DNA of 64,000 nucleotides from Rhodothermales bacterium (GTDB lineage Bacteria; Bacteroidota; Rhodothermia; Rhodothermales; JANQRZ01), in assembly GCA_028284265.1 (NCBI GenBank), contig JANQRZ010000006.1:1-64000 (forward strand). Direction: 5' to 3'. Positions 19,551-28,656 of this stretch are shown here, piece by piece. Numbering within the stretch: position 1 is the first letter of the stretch; each line of letters begins with the position of its first letter. Both the position numbers and the translations under genes were made by a program. The notes under the pieces are model-generated. The model saw only the letters and a program-made list of their open reading frames with translations. It ran no database searches and was not told the DNA's origin.

Positions 19551-20924
19551 TCACTCCGGGGCGAGATCAGCTTCGCTTCCGAAGGCTCCGTCGCCGCCGG
19601 ATACAAAGGTGAACTGCTCGAAGCGGGCCAGCATCCGGTCGAGTTCGGGCGCGTTCTTCTTCGAGGTGCGGAAGCGAAGGCGGAGAGCCGGTTGCGGCGT
19701 GTCATTGTACTCCTGCGCCAGCACGGTCTCCTCCTCCAGCACCTCGGCTACACGGTGGATGTGGGCACGGCTCTTCGGCTCGGTCACAGGCAGTAGCGCC
19801 GTCCGCTCCACATAATCCGACTCGATTACACCGAGGAGCGCCTCTTTCAAGCTGTCTAGACCAATTCCGCGCAGGGCGGATACGAACACCGCGTGCTCGT
19901 GCTCCTCGCGTAGCGCCTGAATCATGCCGCGCTCCTCCAGCACGTCCATCTTGTTGAACACCATCAGCGTCGGCTTCTCGCGGGCACCGAGTTCCTTGAG
20001 CGTGTTGTTGACCACGCGGATGTGCTCCTCAAAGTTGGGGTGGCTCGCGTCGACGACGTGGAGCAGCACATCCGACTCGCGGGTCTCATCGAGCGTGCTC
20101 TTGAAGCTCTCGATGAGCTTGTGCGGCAGCTTCCGGATGAACCCGACGGTGTCGGATAGCAGGACCGACTTGTTGGTATCGAGATAGACCTGCCGGGTCG
20201 TCGCGTCGAGTGTGGCGAAGAGGCGATCCTCGGCGAACACGGCGGCGTCGGAGAGCGCGTTCATCAGCGTGCTCTTGCCCGCGTTCGTGTAGCCGACAAG
20301 GGCCACGCGGGTCTGGTCGCCACGGCCTTTTCGCTGCGTGCGTCGCTGCCGGTCGATCTTGTCGAGTTGGTCGGAGAGCACCGACATCCGGCGACCGATG
20401 AGACGGCGGTCTGTCTCGATCTGCGTCTCACCCGGCCCGCGCATCCCGATACCCCCCTTCTGGCGCGAAAGGTGCGTCCACTGCCGCGTCAGCCGCGTCT
20501 TGAGGTAGTCGAGTTGGGCGAGTTCGACCTGCGTCTTCGCCGTCGCCGTCTTGGCGCGCCGGGCGAAGATGTCGAGGATCAGCCCGGACCGGTCCACGAG
20601 CTTGCAGCCAAACGCCTTTTCGAGGTTACGCAGTTGGATCGGCGAGAGGTCGTCGTCGAAGATGACGAGGTCTGTCTTGCGCTTGTCGACGAGTTTCTTG
20701 ATCTCCTCGACCTTCCCCTTGCCGATGAAGGTGGCCCCATGAATCTGCGGAAGCGCCTGCGTCACACGGTCGGTGACGGTCGCACCGGCCGTATCGGCGA
20801 GTTGCTCGAGTTCATCGAGCGCGTCGTCGAGGTCAGCCTGCGTCGTGTCGGGCGTGAGGACGCCGACGAGGAGTGCGTTCTCACGCGGGCGGTCGTTTTG
20901 GGGTAGCGAAAGAGACAAAGACAA
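19551..20924 (-). CDS. hflX: GTPase HflX
   Basis: The 457-aa protein is a ribosome-associated GTPase that in other bacteria splits stalled or hibernating 70S ribosomes. The HflX N-terminal domain shows GATFIGKGKVEEIKKLV and VIFDDDLSPIQLRNLE. The linker has KGGIGMRGPGETQIETDRR. The GTPase domain has G1 GYTNAGKST, G3 DTVGFIRKLP and G4 NKMD. The start is TTG (SLSLSLPQND follows). No ATG or GTG lies in frame immediately upstream and no good Shine-Dalgarno sequence is visible, which may indicate weak translation. It is monocistronic with a 108-base upstream gap. Confidence 0.94.
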   Translation of the reverse strand: MSLSLSLPQNDRPRENALLVGVLTPDTTQADLDDALDELEQLADTAGATVTDRVTQALPQIHGATFIGKGKVEEIKKLVDKRKTDLVIFDDDLSPIQLRNLEKAFGCKLVDRSGLILDIFARRAKTATAKTQVELAQLDYLKTRLTRQWTHLSRQKGGIGMRGPGETQIETDRRLIGRRMSVLSDQLDKIDRQRRTQRKGRGDQTRVALVGYTNAGKSTLMNALSDAAVFAEDRLFATLDATTRQVYLDTNKSVLLSDTVGFIRKLPHKLIESFKSTLDETRESDVLLHVVDASHPNFEEHIRVVNNTLKELGAREKPTLMVFNKMDVLEERGMIQALREEHEHAVFVSALRGIGLDSLKEALLGVIESDYVERTALLPVTEPKSRAHIHRVAEVLEEETVLAQEYNDTPQPALRLRFRTSKKNAPELDRMLARFEQFTFVSGGDGAFGSEADLAPE

Positions 20925-21032
20925 GAAGGTTGACTCAGAGAAAGGATACGCCGATTGGCGGCCTTGTTGTATGTATGGGAAGAGGGTGGGTTGCGGACGT
21001 GACCGTTTCTTTACGAACCAAGACCGTGCCTG

Positions 21033-23135
21033 TTAAGCCGCGACTGGCTCGGGCCGCCACTGCATCGCCACGAGCATCTCGGCAAGGAGGAACAGCAGCG
21101 CAGCCATCAAGAAAACATTCCACAACTCCACGCCCGTCCGCTCCTCGGCGATGCGCTCGGCTGCCGCGAGGCCCTGCCCACCCGCTGCATCGAGCAACCG
21201 AACCTCCGCTCCTGTCGCTGCGATCAACCGGCGGCGCGCTTCGTCGGGCGCGAGGGTCGAGAGGTCGGACTCACGGGCATCGGGGTTGAAGGCCACACGG
21301 CGGATGAGGCGCTCGTCCTGCATCACGTCATAGACCCCCGGCTCGCGGACGGTGTCGTCGATTTCCAGCAGCACGCCGCCGGGGACACTGCGCTGCTCCG
21401 GGGCGAACTCGGTCCCGTCCGGCCCGACGAGTCGCAACCCTTCGGTGCCGCCGGAGACGCGGAGCGCACCAGCCTGCCGGACGGTCAGCGCCTCGCCCGT
21501 GTCAGCGTCGGCGGCGAGGTAGTAGACGGCACGGTAGAGCAGCGGGACAAAGAGGCCGCGCACGGGGAAGTCACTCCAGCGCGGGTCCGGGGCGACGGCG
21601 AAGACGAACGCCGTGCCCTGCCCGCTCCGAAGCTCCTGCAGAAACGGCGTGCCGGTGGAGAGCGCGATGAGTGTGTTCTCATCTCCGACACCGGGCTGAT
21701 AGGGTCGGGCGAAGGCGATGGCCGGACTTTCGAGCCGGGCTTGACCGGAGGTGCCATCGAAGACACCCTCGAAGAGCGGGTGCTCCAAGTCGACCCGTCC
21801 GAACTGCGCGACGGGCCGTACTCCGCCGAGTTGCCCGACCGTATCGCCGAGCCGCCCGCCACCGAGCGCAATGAAGAGCGCATCGTAGTCGGCGGCGTTC
21901 GCTCGTTCGGACGGGAAGACCATCAGCCCGCCGCCGCCCTGCACGAACTGCGTGAGCGCTGCCTGCTCCCCGCTCGCCAGACTCTCCGGCCCGACGAGCA
22001 CGACCACATCGAACCCGTCGAGGTTCTGCGCGGCGAGGGCTGTCTCCGGCACCGTCGTCACAGCGAAACGGGTCTGCTCGCCGCCGAGGGAGAGTGCGAG
22101 GTCGGCGAGGTCGGCGCGCTGGCCTGCGCCACGGACGAGGAGCACACGCCGAGTCTCGGGGACGTGGAGCACGAGGTGGCGCGTGTTGTCCCACTCGAAC
22201 TCGTCCTCTTCGGTATGAACCTCGCCCGCGAGCCAGCCGCGCGTCTGCGGCGTGGCCGTGAACGTGACCGTCGCCGGGACATTCGGCATGAGGTCGGTGG
22301 TAGCCTGCGCCACGCGCTCGCCATTGAGGTAGAGGCTCGCGGTGTAGCCCTCCAGCGGCTCAGTGCCATAGGCGATGAGCGTGGCCTCGACCTCGACGGG
22401 CTGCCCGACTTCGACGATCCGGCTGAGGACACGCGCCTCCGTCACGGCGACGTTCGTGTGCCGACGCTCGCCGACCGGAAGAAGTGTGACACGCACGCCC
22501 TCGGGCACCGGCACCCGCGCCGAGTCGAGGAACGTTGAGGCTTGCAGGTCGGAGACGATGAGCACCTCGCGGTTCAGGTTGGTGGCCCCTTCAAGGAGCG
22601 CGAACCCCCTACCGACAGCGCTCCCGGCGGTCGTCGCTCCAGCCTCCGGCTCTAGCTCTGCAATCGCATCGAGCGCAGGACCGGGATTGCGAAATGCCTC
22701 GGGCCGCCCGGTCGCCGCGGTCCCGACGACGAACACCTCATCGCCCGTCTCCGACGTTTCGACGACCGCCGAGGCCAGTTCCTGCGCCTGCGTCATCAGG
22801 TCGCCCTGCGCGTCGCGGACGGTCATCGAGAGCGAGTGGTCGAGGACGAGCGCGGTCGAGGTCTCGACCTGCCCGCCGAAGACGGTCGCCCATCCGCTCT
22901 GGACTGTCGGACGCGCGAAGGCGAGGACGAGGCACGCGATGGCGAGCGTGCGGAGCGCGAGGAGGATCCACTGCTTGATGCGGACCCGGCGCATGGTGCT
23001 CTTCTGCAACTCATGCAGGAACGCCAGCGAGGAGAAGTCCACCGTCCGCGGCTTGCGGAAGTTGAAGAGGTGGATCAGGATCGGAATCGCCGCCGCCGCG
23101 AGGCCGAGCAGCACGAGCGGGTTGAGAAAGGCCAT
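21033..23135 (-). CDS. BatA/VWA-type membrane protein with N-terminal aerotolerance domain
   Basis: ATG 23135 (MAFLNPLVLLGLAAAAIPIL) gives 700 aa. The N-terminal BatA-like region has two membrane helices and the signature IPILIHLFNFRKPRTVDFSSL, then RVRIKQWILLALRTLAIACLVLAFARP. A VWA-like domain follows with VLDHSLSMT (MIDAS-like DxSxS). After it come Ig-like strands and a glutamine-amidotransferase-like segment (QGGGGLMVFPSERAN). A C-terminal helix (VFLMAALLFLLAEMLVAMQW) closes the protein. Bacteroidota carry many such proteins. Their role is envelope-related but undefined. Confidence 0.85.
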   Translation of the reverse strand: MAFLNPLVLLGLAAAAIPILIHLFNFRKPRTVDFSSLAFLHELQKSTMRRVRIKQWILLALRTLAIACLVLAFARPTVQSGWATVFGGQVETSTALVLDHSLSMTVRDAQGDLMTQAQELASAVVETSETGDEVFVVGTAATGRPEAFRNPGPALDAIAELEPEAGATTAGSAVGRGFALLEGATNLNREVLIVSDLQASTFLDSARVPVPEGVRVTLLPVGERRHTNVAVTEARVLSRIVEVGQPVEVEATLIAYGTEPLEGYTASLYLNGERVAQATTDLMPNVPATVTFTATPQTRGWLAGEVHTEEDEFEWDNTRHLVLHVPETRRVLLVRGAGQRADLADLALSLGGEQTRFAVTTVPETALAAQNLDGFDVVVLVGPESLASGEQAALTQFVQGGGGLMVFPSERANAADYDALFIALGGGRLGDTVGQLGGVRPVAQFGRVDLEHPLFEGVFDGTSGQARLESPAIAFARPYQPGVGDENTLIALSTGTPFLQELRSGQGTAFVFAVAPDPRWSDFPVRGLFVPLLYRAVYYLAADADTGEALTVRQAGALRVSGGTEGLRLVGPDGTEFAPEQRSVPGGVLLEIDDTVREPGVYDVMQDERLIRRVAFNPDARESDLSTLAPDEARRRLIAATGAEVRLLDAAGGQGLAAAERIAEERTGVELWNVFLMAALLFLLAEMLVAMQWRPEPVAA

Positions 23136-23228
23136 CGGGGAACTGAAACGGGCGGGGCTGAACAAGTAGAACCGAACGGCTCAGTTCCCCAACGGTTCAG
23201 CCCCGCCGCTTCGTTTCCTACCTCCGCC

Positions 23229-24596
23229 TCACTCTTCGATGGAGAATGTCTGCAAGTCCTGCGTGGTCAGCACGGGCGTGCGTCCGTAGGGCGTGTCGGC
23301 GTAGACCCACCAGACATATGGACGACCGACCGATAGCGGTAGTGAGGTCATGCGGACCCGCTCCTCGCCGTCCACCGTCACCAACTGCCCCGGCCCATCT
23401 GAGGTCGCCGTGCTGGGGAAATTGAAGGTTTCTGTGCTGTCCTCTGGTGCCTCAAACGCTTCCACGACGCGCACGCGGTAGGTGGCAGGACCGCACTTCG
23501 CTGGAAGCCACTCGAAGTTCACGCTCACGGCGCCCGTGTTGTTGAAGGGTGTCTCGATGGTCGCACCGTTTGAGGGTGCGCGTGTCGTGAGCTTGTCCGG
23601 CGGCCCCGCCGTCTCGAAGGCCATGAACGGCGTGAACGGCCCGCTGGCGAGGGTCCCGTCCTCACGGGCACAGCTTGCCCGGACACGCCACTCGTAGGCC
23701 TCGTTCTGCAGGAGCGACTCGGCGGTCGAGTTCGTGTTGAAGTCGAAGACGATGCACGACTCATTGCTGCCCGACCAATGGGCGCTTGACCCGTCGGTCC
23801 AGTCACCGAGACACGATGCCTGACCAGCCTGGCGGATCTCTACCTGATAGGCCTTGTTGGTAGCCGCCGCGCCCTCCACGGGTTGCCACATGAAGCTCGG
23901 AATAGCCACATTGCCTGCGATGATCCCTGCACACGTCTCCCCGTCCAGCGGTCCGTCCACCACGAGCGGGTCCAGCACGGGCGAGGCGAGGCCGCCATCG
24001 GGAGCCATATCGTCCGGGCACGTCGCCGGGTTGTTGTTCACCACAGGCGGATCGCCGACGCCACCGCCCCCGTTGTTGTTACCCCCATTGTTATTCCCGC
24101 CACTGTTGCATGCGGCGTTCGCCGCTGCGTCGAAGGCCACCGTCACGCGCTCGCTGAAGACAGACCGCGTGGCCTCACCGGCGCGCTCGTACTTCGCCTG
24201 AAGGTTCATCACCAGCTTCTCGCTGCTGCCGAGCGGCTCGGCAAAGTCGAAGCGGAGAAACACCTCAAGGTCATCGCCGAGCGGTAGGCCCACGTCCACG
24301 CCTCCGGTGTTGCGGATGTACCAGTCGTCGTCCTCGCCGAAGGCTGGACCGACAGGATCGCTGGCGTAGAGGCTCGGCGGGTTCATCGCGATGTGGTTGC
24401 GCCCCCAGTTGACGATGAGGTCTGTGATCATCTCGTCATCGCGATCGATGGCAACCCAAACGAGGGGACGACCGCAGTTGTACTCTACTTGGGTGATGGT
24501 CACCTCGGGCGCGTCTTCATCCCGATCACAGGCCGTGAAGAAGACCGCGGCGAAGAGGCAGAGGGCTGGTAGGCGGAGGACGCGAAGGGTAGTCAT
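23229..24596 (-). CDS. Lipoprotein with Asn/Gly-rich linker and fibronectin-like domains
   Basis: The 455-aa protein has a lipobox (LFAAVFFTAC, Cys ~23). The N-terminal domain (residues ~30-175) is beta-rich. A low-complexity linker GGNNNGGNNNGGGG separates it from two FnIII-like modules (MWQPVEGAAATNKAYQVEIR, YEWRVRASC and FEWLPAKCGPATYRVRVVE). Paired cysteines suggest disulphides. There is no enzymatic motif, so it is probably a surface or periplasmic binding lipoprotein. It lies 54 bases downstream of the giant beta-helix gene on the same strand and has a relative of the shared upstream element before it. Confidence 0.75.
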   Translation of the reverse strand: MTTLRVLRLPALCLFAAVFFTACDRDEDAPEVTITQVEYNCGRPLVWVAIDRDDEMITDLIVNWGRNHIAMNPPSLYASDPVGPAFGEDDDWYIRNTGGVDVGLPLGDDLEVFLRFDFAEPLGSSEKLVMNLQAKYERAGEATRSVFSERVTVAFDAAANAACNSGGNNNGGNNNGGGGVGDPPVVNNNPATCPDDMAPDGGLASPVLDPLVVDGPLDGETCAGIIAGNVAIPSFMWQPVEGAAATNKAYQVEIRQAGQASCLGDWTDGSSAHWSGSNESCIVFDFNTNSTAESLLQNEAYEWRVRASCAREDGTLASGPFTPFMAFETAGPPDKLTTRAPSNGATIETPFNNTGAVSVNFEWLPAKCGPATYRVRVVEAFEAPEDSTETFNFPSTATSDGPGQLVTVDGEERVRMTSLPLSVGRPYVWWVYADTPYGRTPVLTTQDLQTFSIEE

Positions 24597-24612
24597 TGGA
24601 GTAGGCGGTTGG

Positions 24613-24655
24613 TCTCTATCCGCTCTATCGCAAAACCGGATCGCTGCGTATCATC
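24613..24655 (-). promoter_or_regulatory. Diverged relative of the shared upstream element (copy E)
   Basis: On the minus strand CTGAGATGATACGCAGCGAT is followed by GCGATAGAGCGGATAGAG, 16 bases before the lipoprotein start. It shares the CTGA...GATA ...GATAGA layout with the copies at 36002, 39959 and 40635, but the two strict blocks are broken. This is a weak similarity judged by eye. Confidence 0.25.
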
Positions 24656-27600
24656 TCAGAAGCGTGACGCGGCGGGTCGCGGCGAAGCCGCTCGCCGTCA
24701 TCCGCACGAGGTAGACCCCACTCGGCAGGTCCGCACCGTCAAGCACCACCTCGTAGCGACCGGCTCTGCGTTCGTCATCCACGAGCCGGACTACCTCCCG
24801 CCCGAGCACGTCATAGACCGCGAGCGTCACCCGTCCGGCTTCGGGCAGTGCGAACGCCACCGTCGTCTCCCGGCTGAACGGGTTAGGATACACGTCCGAC
24901 AGGGAAGCTTCTGTTGGCAGCGCCTCGCTCGATGCCGCCTCGGCAGCACTCGTCTCTGACGCGGTGTCTTCCGCCAGTACCCACGGCTTCGCCTCAAGCA
25001 CCGCCCAGCCCTCCGAATCACCTTCGCGCGCCGATCCACTCACCACAACCGCGAAATCCTCTTGGTCCACGGCCACGTTCGGGAATTGGCCGATTCGTAG
25101 CGAGTAGGCATACGACCCGGCGGGCGCACTCCCCGGCACCTGCTGCGTGAAGCTGCTCGTCACCATCTGCCCGGCAGGCAGCGTCCCCGAGAGTATCATG
25201 CCCTGCGCGACGGTGCTGCCGTTGCGCTCGGCGCGGAAGAAGAAGTCACCCGTCACCGAGGCGGCAGTGTTGTTGGTAATCGTGTAGTCGAAGGAAATCT
25301 GCCCGCTGGGGGCGACCGTCAGCGGCGAGGTGTTCGTCGCCGTGAGGAAGATGCCTGGCATCACGCCCGTGTCCTCAACCTCAACCGACAGCGCGAACTC
25401 GCTCGTGGCGCGATAGCCCTCGGGGATCGCACCGGCTACCTCGGTCGCGTTGACCGTCACGAAGCTGCCTGCGGGATAGGCCCCCACGCCGAGGGTCTCG
25501 GTGCCACTCGCATTGCTTGCACCGTTGGTCGTCGTCGTGGCGAGGGCGTTCGGGTTGGCGCACTCGCCATAGCCCGATGGATCAGGCGACGAGACCCGGC
25601 AGAAGAGTAGCTCGTAGGTCGTGTTCGCCTCGGCGTTGAGCGTCCACTCGATGATCGAGTTCGAGCCGTCGTTCTCCGCCGATGTGATGACCGGGAAGTT
25701 GAGCTTGCCGTTGGCTCCGGTGTCGCCGTCGCCCGTGTCGTTCGGATTCGGCCCATTCGGGGCGAGGTCCACCGCGAGGTCGCCGTTGTCGCGGATGATG
25801 TTGCCGACGACGGCGATGTCCTGGCACGGCGCACCGATGAAAATGCCGTCGCCGCCGTTGAAGTAGATGCGGTTGGGCGAGAAGTTCTGCCCGATGCGAA
25901 CGTCGGACGCATTGCTACAGAAGATGCCCGCGCGCCCCGCCCCGCTCGGCGGCCCATTGCCGAGGTCGTCACCCTCGGCGTTGGTGCCGATGAAGTTGTT
26001 TTCGAAGACGTGACCGCTGGTGCCGTTGAAGAGGAAGACCCCGTTGTCGGTGTTGCCGCTCAGGGTGTTGGCCTGCACGAGGGCGTCGGCAGCGGACTCG
26101 GAAAAGACGAGACCCGTCTGGCCGTTGGGCCGGGCGGCGAGACCATCGGCGGTGGTGCCCACGAAGTTGCCCGTGATGACAGGGGCAGAGGAGACGAACC
26201 CGCCCGCTGAGCGTCCGACTTCTTGGCCCCGGTCCCCATCGGCACGGAGATTCGGCTGCTCGAAGAAAATGCCCGAGCCGCTGTTGCCGGAGACGACGTT
26301 CCCCGTGAGCGTGAGGTTGTCGCTCCCGAAGATGGAGATACCGCTGTTGTTGAAGCCGTCCACGACACCGTTGGGTCGGATATCACCGCTGGCATTCAGC
26401 CCGACCGTGTTGCCTTCGATGGTCGCGTTGGGACTGAAGCTCAGAGCGATGCCGTTCCACGTATTGCCACTCGCCATATTATCGCGCAGCGTCACCCCAT
26501 CGCTCTCGCGCACTTCGATGCCATTTCGGGCATTGGGTCGCAAGTCACCCGCATCGTTCAGCCCCACCGTGTTGCCTTCGATGAGGGCATTATCTGCGTT
26601 GAACAGGAAGAGGCCGTCGTCTAAGCTATTCGCCACGGTGTTGGCTCGCACAACGTGATCGATGCCGTTCTGGACGGTGATTCCGATGCCCTCGTTGGGA
26701 CGGGCTGCTCCGGCAGCGTTCAGGCCCACCGTGTTGCCCTCAACCAGCGCTGCGTCGAGGTTAATTACACTGATACCGGCCACGACGATGCCTCCCGCAT
26801 CACGAACCGACACGACGTTGTCCAAAACGCTAGCATTCGATCCCCCGAATACGGAGACGCCTATATCCCCGTTGGGGCGGGCTGTTCCGGCATCGTTTAG
26901 GCCTACTGTGTTCCCCTCGATCAACAGTAGCCCAAGATCGGAGGATGGACTGAAGACGCTGATGCCATCATCTTCATTGCTGCCCACAAGGTTGTTTTGG
27001 ATCGTGACGGAGGGATCGACTGCTGACGAACTGGAATGCGAGAAGGCAATGCCACGCGCACCATTTCCGAGCGCGGTCGTCCGGTCCAGCGCCAACCCCA
27101 CGATGTTACCCACCACCTCGATGACCTCGGCACCACCCACTCGAACACCGTCATCGCCATTGCCCGAAATGAGGTTGTCGTGGATGCTGATCATGTCGCC
27201 AGCACCACCACTAACACCTCCAGCGATTCCGGTTCCGTTGCCGAGTGCTTGACTTCCATCGATGTCCGCACCCACGATGTTGCGCCGGATCAGCAGACTA
27301 TCCCCTGCGAAGCGCGCCGCACCACCGAGGCCAAGGCTGCTGTTTGCCGAGGCGAGATTGTTCTGTATGGTGCCGCTGTACACAAAGAGGCCGATGAGAT
27401 TCCCCGCTGCCGCCTGCCCCGTGTGATCGCTCCCCACGTAGTTGCATTCAGCGAGATGGGAGGCATCGTCGTTGGCATCCCTTTCGAGGAAGATGCCGTA
27501 GAACGAAAAGTTCTGGACGACGAGGCCCCGCACCGTCGTCCGGGGAGCAAACCCAACGAGTCCGCTTGCCGATGGATCGGTCAGCAAGCTTCCGTCGAGC

Positions 27601-28562
27601 ACCACGCGGAGGTCATGCGGCTGGCCCGCCACGAGGTCACCACACGAGGCCCCCGGCTGGGTCAGCCCGTCAATCACTAGGTCCGGTGCCGTGATCTCAG
27701 GCAGCGCTGTTGGGCTGGAGACAGTAATCTTCCACACACCCGGTGCGATCTCGGACCCGGCAGGCCCATCGTCGATGTCGAAGTGAATGGCAGACGGCCC
27801 GGTGCTCCCTTGTGCGTTCGCCTCTTCGATGGCTGCGCGCAGCGTGCATTCGCGGGTGGTAATCCCATCAACCACGACCGAGAAACCGGTGAAGCACTGA
27901 CCATCACCGAGGTTTGTGTCGGGCCGCTCGTAGGCACTGTTGACGATGAAATCGAAGCTCGGCGGCGGACCTGCCGCGATGTTATCCAGCGCCAGCGTAG
28001 CAGCGATGGTTGTACCCGGGGTCGTCGGCGTGGGACTGTGGTAGATGCGGAGCTTCGTAACCCCTGCCAGCGTCGTGGAAACGCTGGTGGCACCCTGTGT
28101 AGGCGCAAGGTCAGCGGGCCTCACCGAAAACGTGGCCTGCTGCCACCCACTGCCTGCCGGAAGCGAAAACCCGGAGGCAGAGACCCATCGTCCACCCGGT
28201 CCTTCAAGCCACACCCGCAAGATGAGATCGGTCGCACCGAGATTGTTGACCGAGGCGGAGATGGTCTCAACCCCCGCCGCTGTGTAGTTGCCCGTCCACT
28301 GCGCAGTGTTGAAGACGGTGAGCTTGCTGGCAATCCCGCCGGTACCCGTAGAGGTAACCTGAAGGGCAAAGTCGCCTGCCCCCTGCGGCCCCAGATCCGA
28401 CACGGTGACAACCGCCCCACTATTGATCCCTTGGCGCCAATTCTGGGTACTGCCGTCTTGAAAATCATCCAGCAGCCCGGTGGAAACCTGAGCAGAGACC
28501 GAGGCGATCGGCAGAAGTATGGCGAGATAGACAAGTCGAAGAACCGAAGAGAAGGAAGGCAT
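24651..28562 (-). CDS. Giant secreted right-handed beta-helix protein with CSLREA-like domain and T9SS sorting tail
   Basis: The 1303-aa protein has a signal peptide (MPSFSSVLRLVYLAILLPIASVSA). Residues ~25-195 form a jelly-roll-like module (GLLDDFQDGSTQNW...). A CSLREA-like motif (ECTLRAAIEEANA) follows. A long parallel beta-helix (~280-980) contains many units such as IEGNTVGLNAAGDARPNG. After it come a segment ending in ENDGSNSIIEWTLNAEANTT, a CARDB-like domain (ISFDYTITNNTAASVTGDF) and the type-A sorting domain (YPNPFSRETTVAFALPE). Beta-helix surface proteins are often polysaccharide-active or adhesive. No lyase residues can be assigned. The protein at 55281 is a close paralogue. Confidence 0.88.
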   Translation of the reverse strand: MPSFSSVLRLVYLAILLPIASVSAQVSTGLLDDFQDGSTQNWRQGINSGAVVTVSDLGPQGAGDFALQVTSTGTGGIASKLTVFNTAQWTGNYTAAGVETISASVNNLGATDLILRVWLEGPGGRWVSASGFSLPAGSGWQQATFSVRPADLAPTQGATSVSTTLAGVTKLRIYHSPTPTTPGTTIAATLALDNIAAGPPPSFDFIVNSAYERPDTNLGDGQCFTGFSVVVDGITTRECTLRAAIEEANAQGSTGPSAIHFDIDDGPAGSEIAPGVWKITVSSPTALPEITAPDLVIDGLTQPGASCGDLVAGQPHDLRVVLDGSLLTDPSASGLVGFAPRTTVRGLVVQNFSFYGIFLERDANDDASHLAECNYVGSDHTGQAAAGNLIGLFVYSGTIQNNLASANSSLGLGGAARFAGDSLLIRRNIVGADIDGSQALGNGTGIAGGVSGGAGDMISIHDNLISGNGDDGVRVGGAEVIEVVGNIVGLALDRTTALGNGARGIAFSHSSSSAVDPSVTIQNNLVGSNEDDGISVFSPSSDLGLLLIEGNTVGLNDAGTARPNGDIGVSVFGGSNASVLDNVVSVRDAGGIVVAGISVINLDAALVEGNTVGLNAAGAARPNEGIGITVQNGIDHVVRANTVANSLDDGLFLFNADNALIEGNTVGLNDAGDLRPNARNGIEVRESDGVTLRDNMASGNTWNGIALSFSPNATIEGNTVGLNASGDIRPNGVVDGFNNSGISIFGSDNLTLTGNVVSGNSGSGIFFEQPNLRADGDRGQEVGRSAGGFVSSAPVITGNFVGTTADGLAARPNGQTGLVFSESAADALVQANTLSGNTDNGVFLFNGTSGHVFENNFIGTNAEGDDLGNGPPSGAGRAGIFCSNASDVRIGQNFSPNRIYFNGGDGIFIGAPCQDIAVVGNIIRDNGDLAVDLAPNGPNPNDTGDGDTGANGKLNFPVITSAENDGSNSIIEWTLNAEANTTYELLFCRVSSPDPSGYGECANPNALATTTTNGASNASGTETLGVGAYPAGSFVTVNATEVAGAIPEGYRATSEFALSVEVEDTGVMPGIFLTATNTSPLTVAPSGQISFDYTITNNTAASVTGDFFFRAERNGSTVAQGMILSGTLPAGQMVTSSFTQQVPGSAPAGSYAYSLRIGQFPNVAVDQEDFAVVVSGSAREGDSEGWAVLEAKPWVLAEDTASETSAAEAASSEALPTEASLSDVYPNPFSRETTVAFALPEAGRVTLAVYDVLGREVVRLVDDERRAGRYEVVLDGADLPSGVYLVRMTASGFAATRRVTLLR

Positions 28563-28613
28563 GAGACTAGAGGTTTGGGGTGCGAAGGCAGGGCTGGCGG
28601 TGGGTGGGTTTGG

Positions 28614-28656
28614 TTATCTCATCGGGACGGCCTCGTATCACCGCCCTTCCGAATCA
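28614..28656 (-). promoter_or_regulatory. Diverged relative of the shared upstream element (copy D)
   Basis: In the sense of the beta-helix gene it reads CTGATTCGGAAGGGCGGTGA then TACGAGGCCGTCCCGATGAG. The left half matches copy B at 39959 (CTGCTTCGGAAGG..TGAT). The GATTCCGA block is lost. It overlaps the stop codon of the preceding gene and ends 51 bases before the start of the next. Confidence 0.3.
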
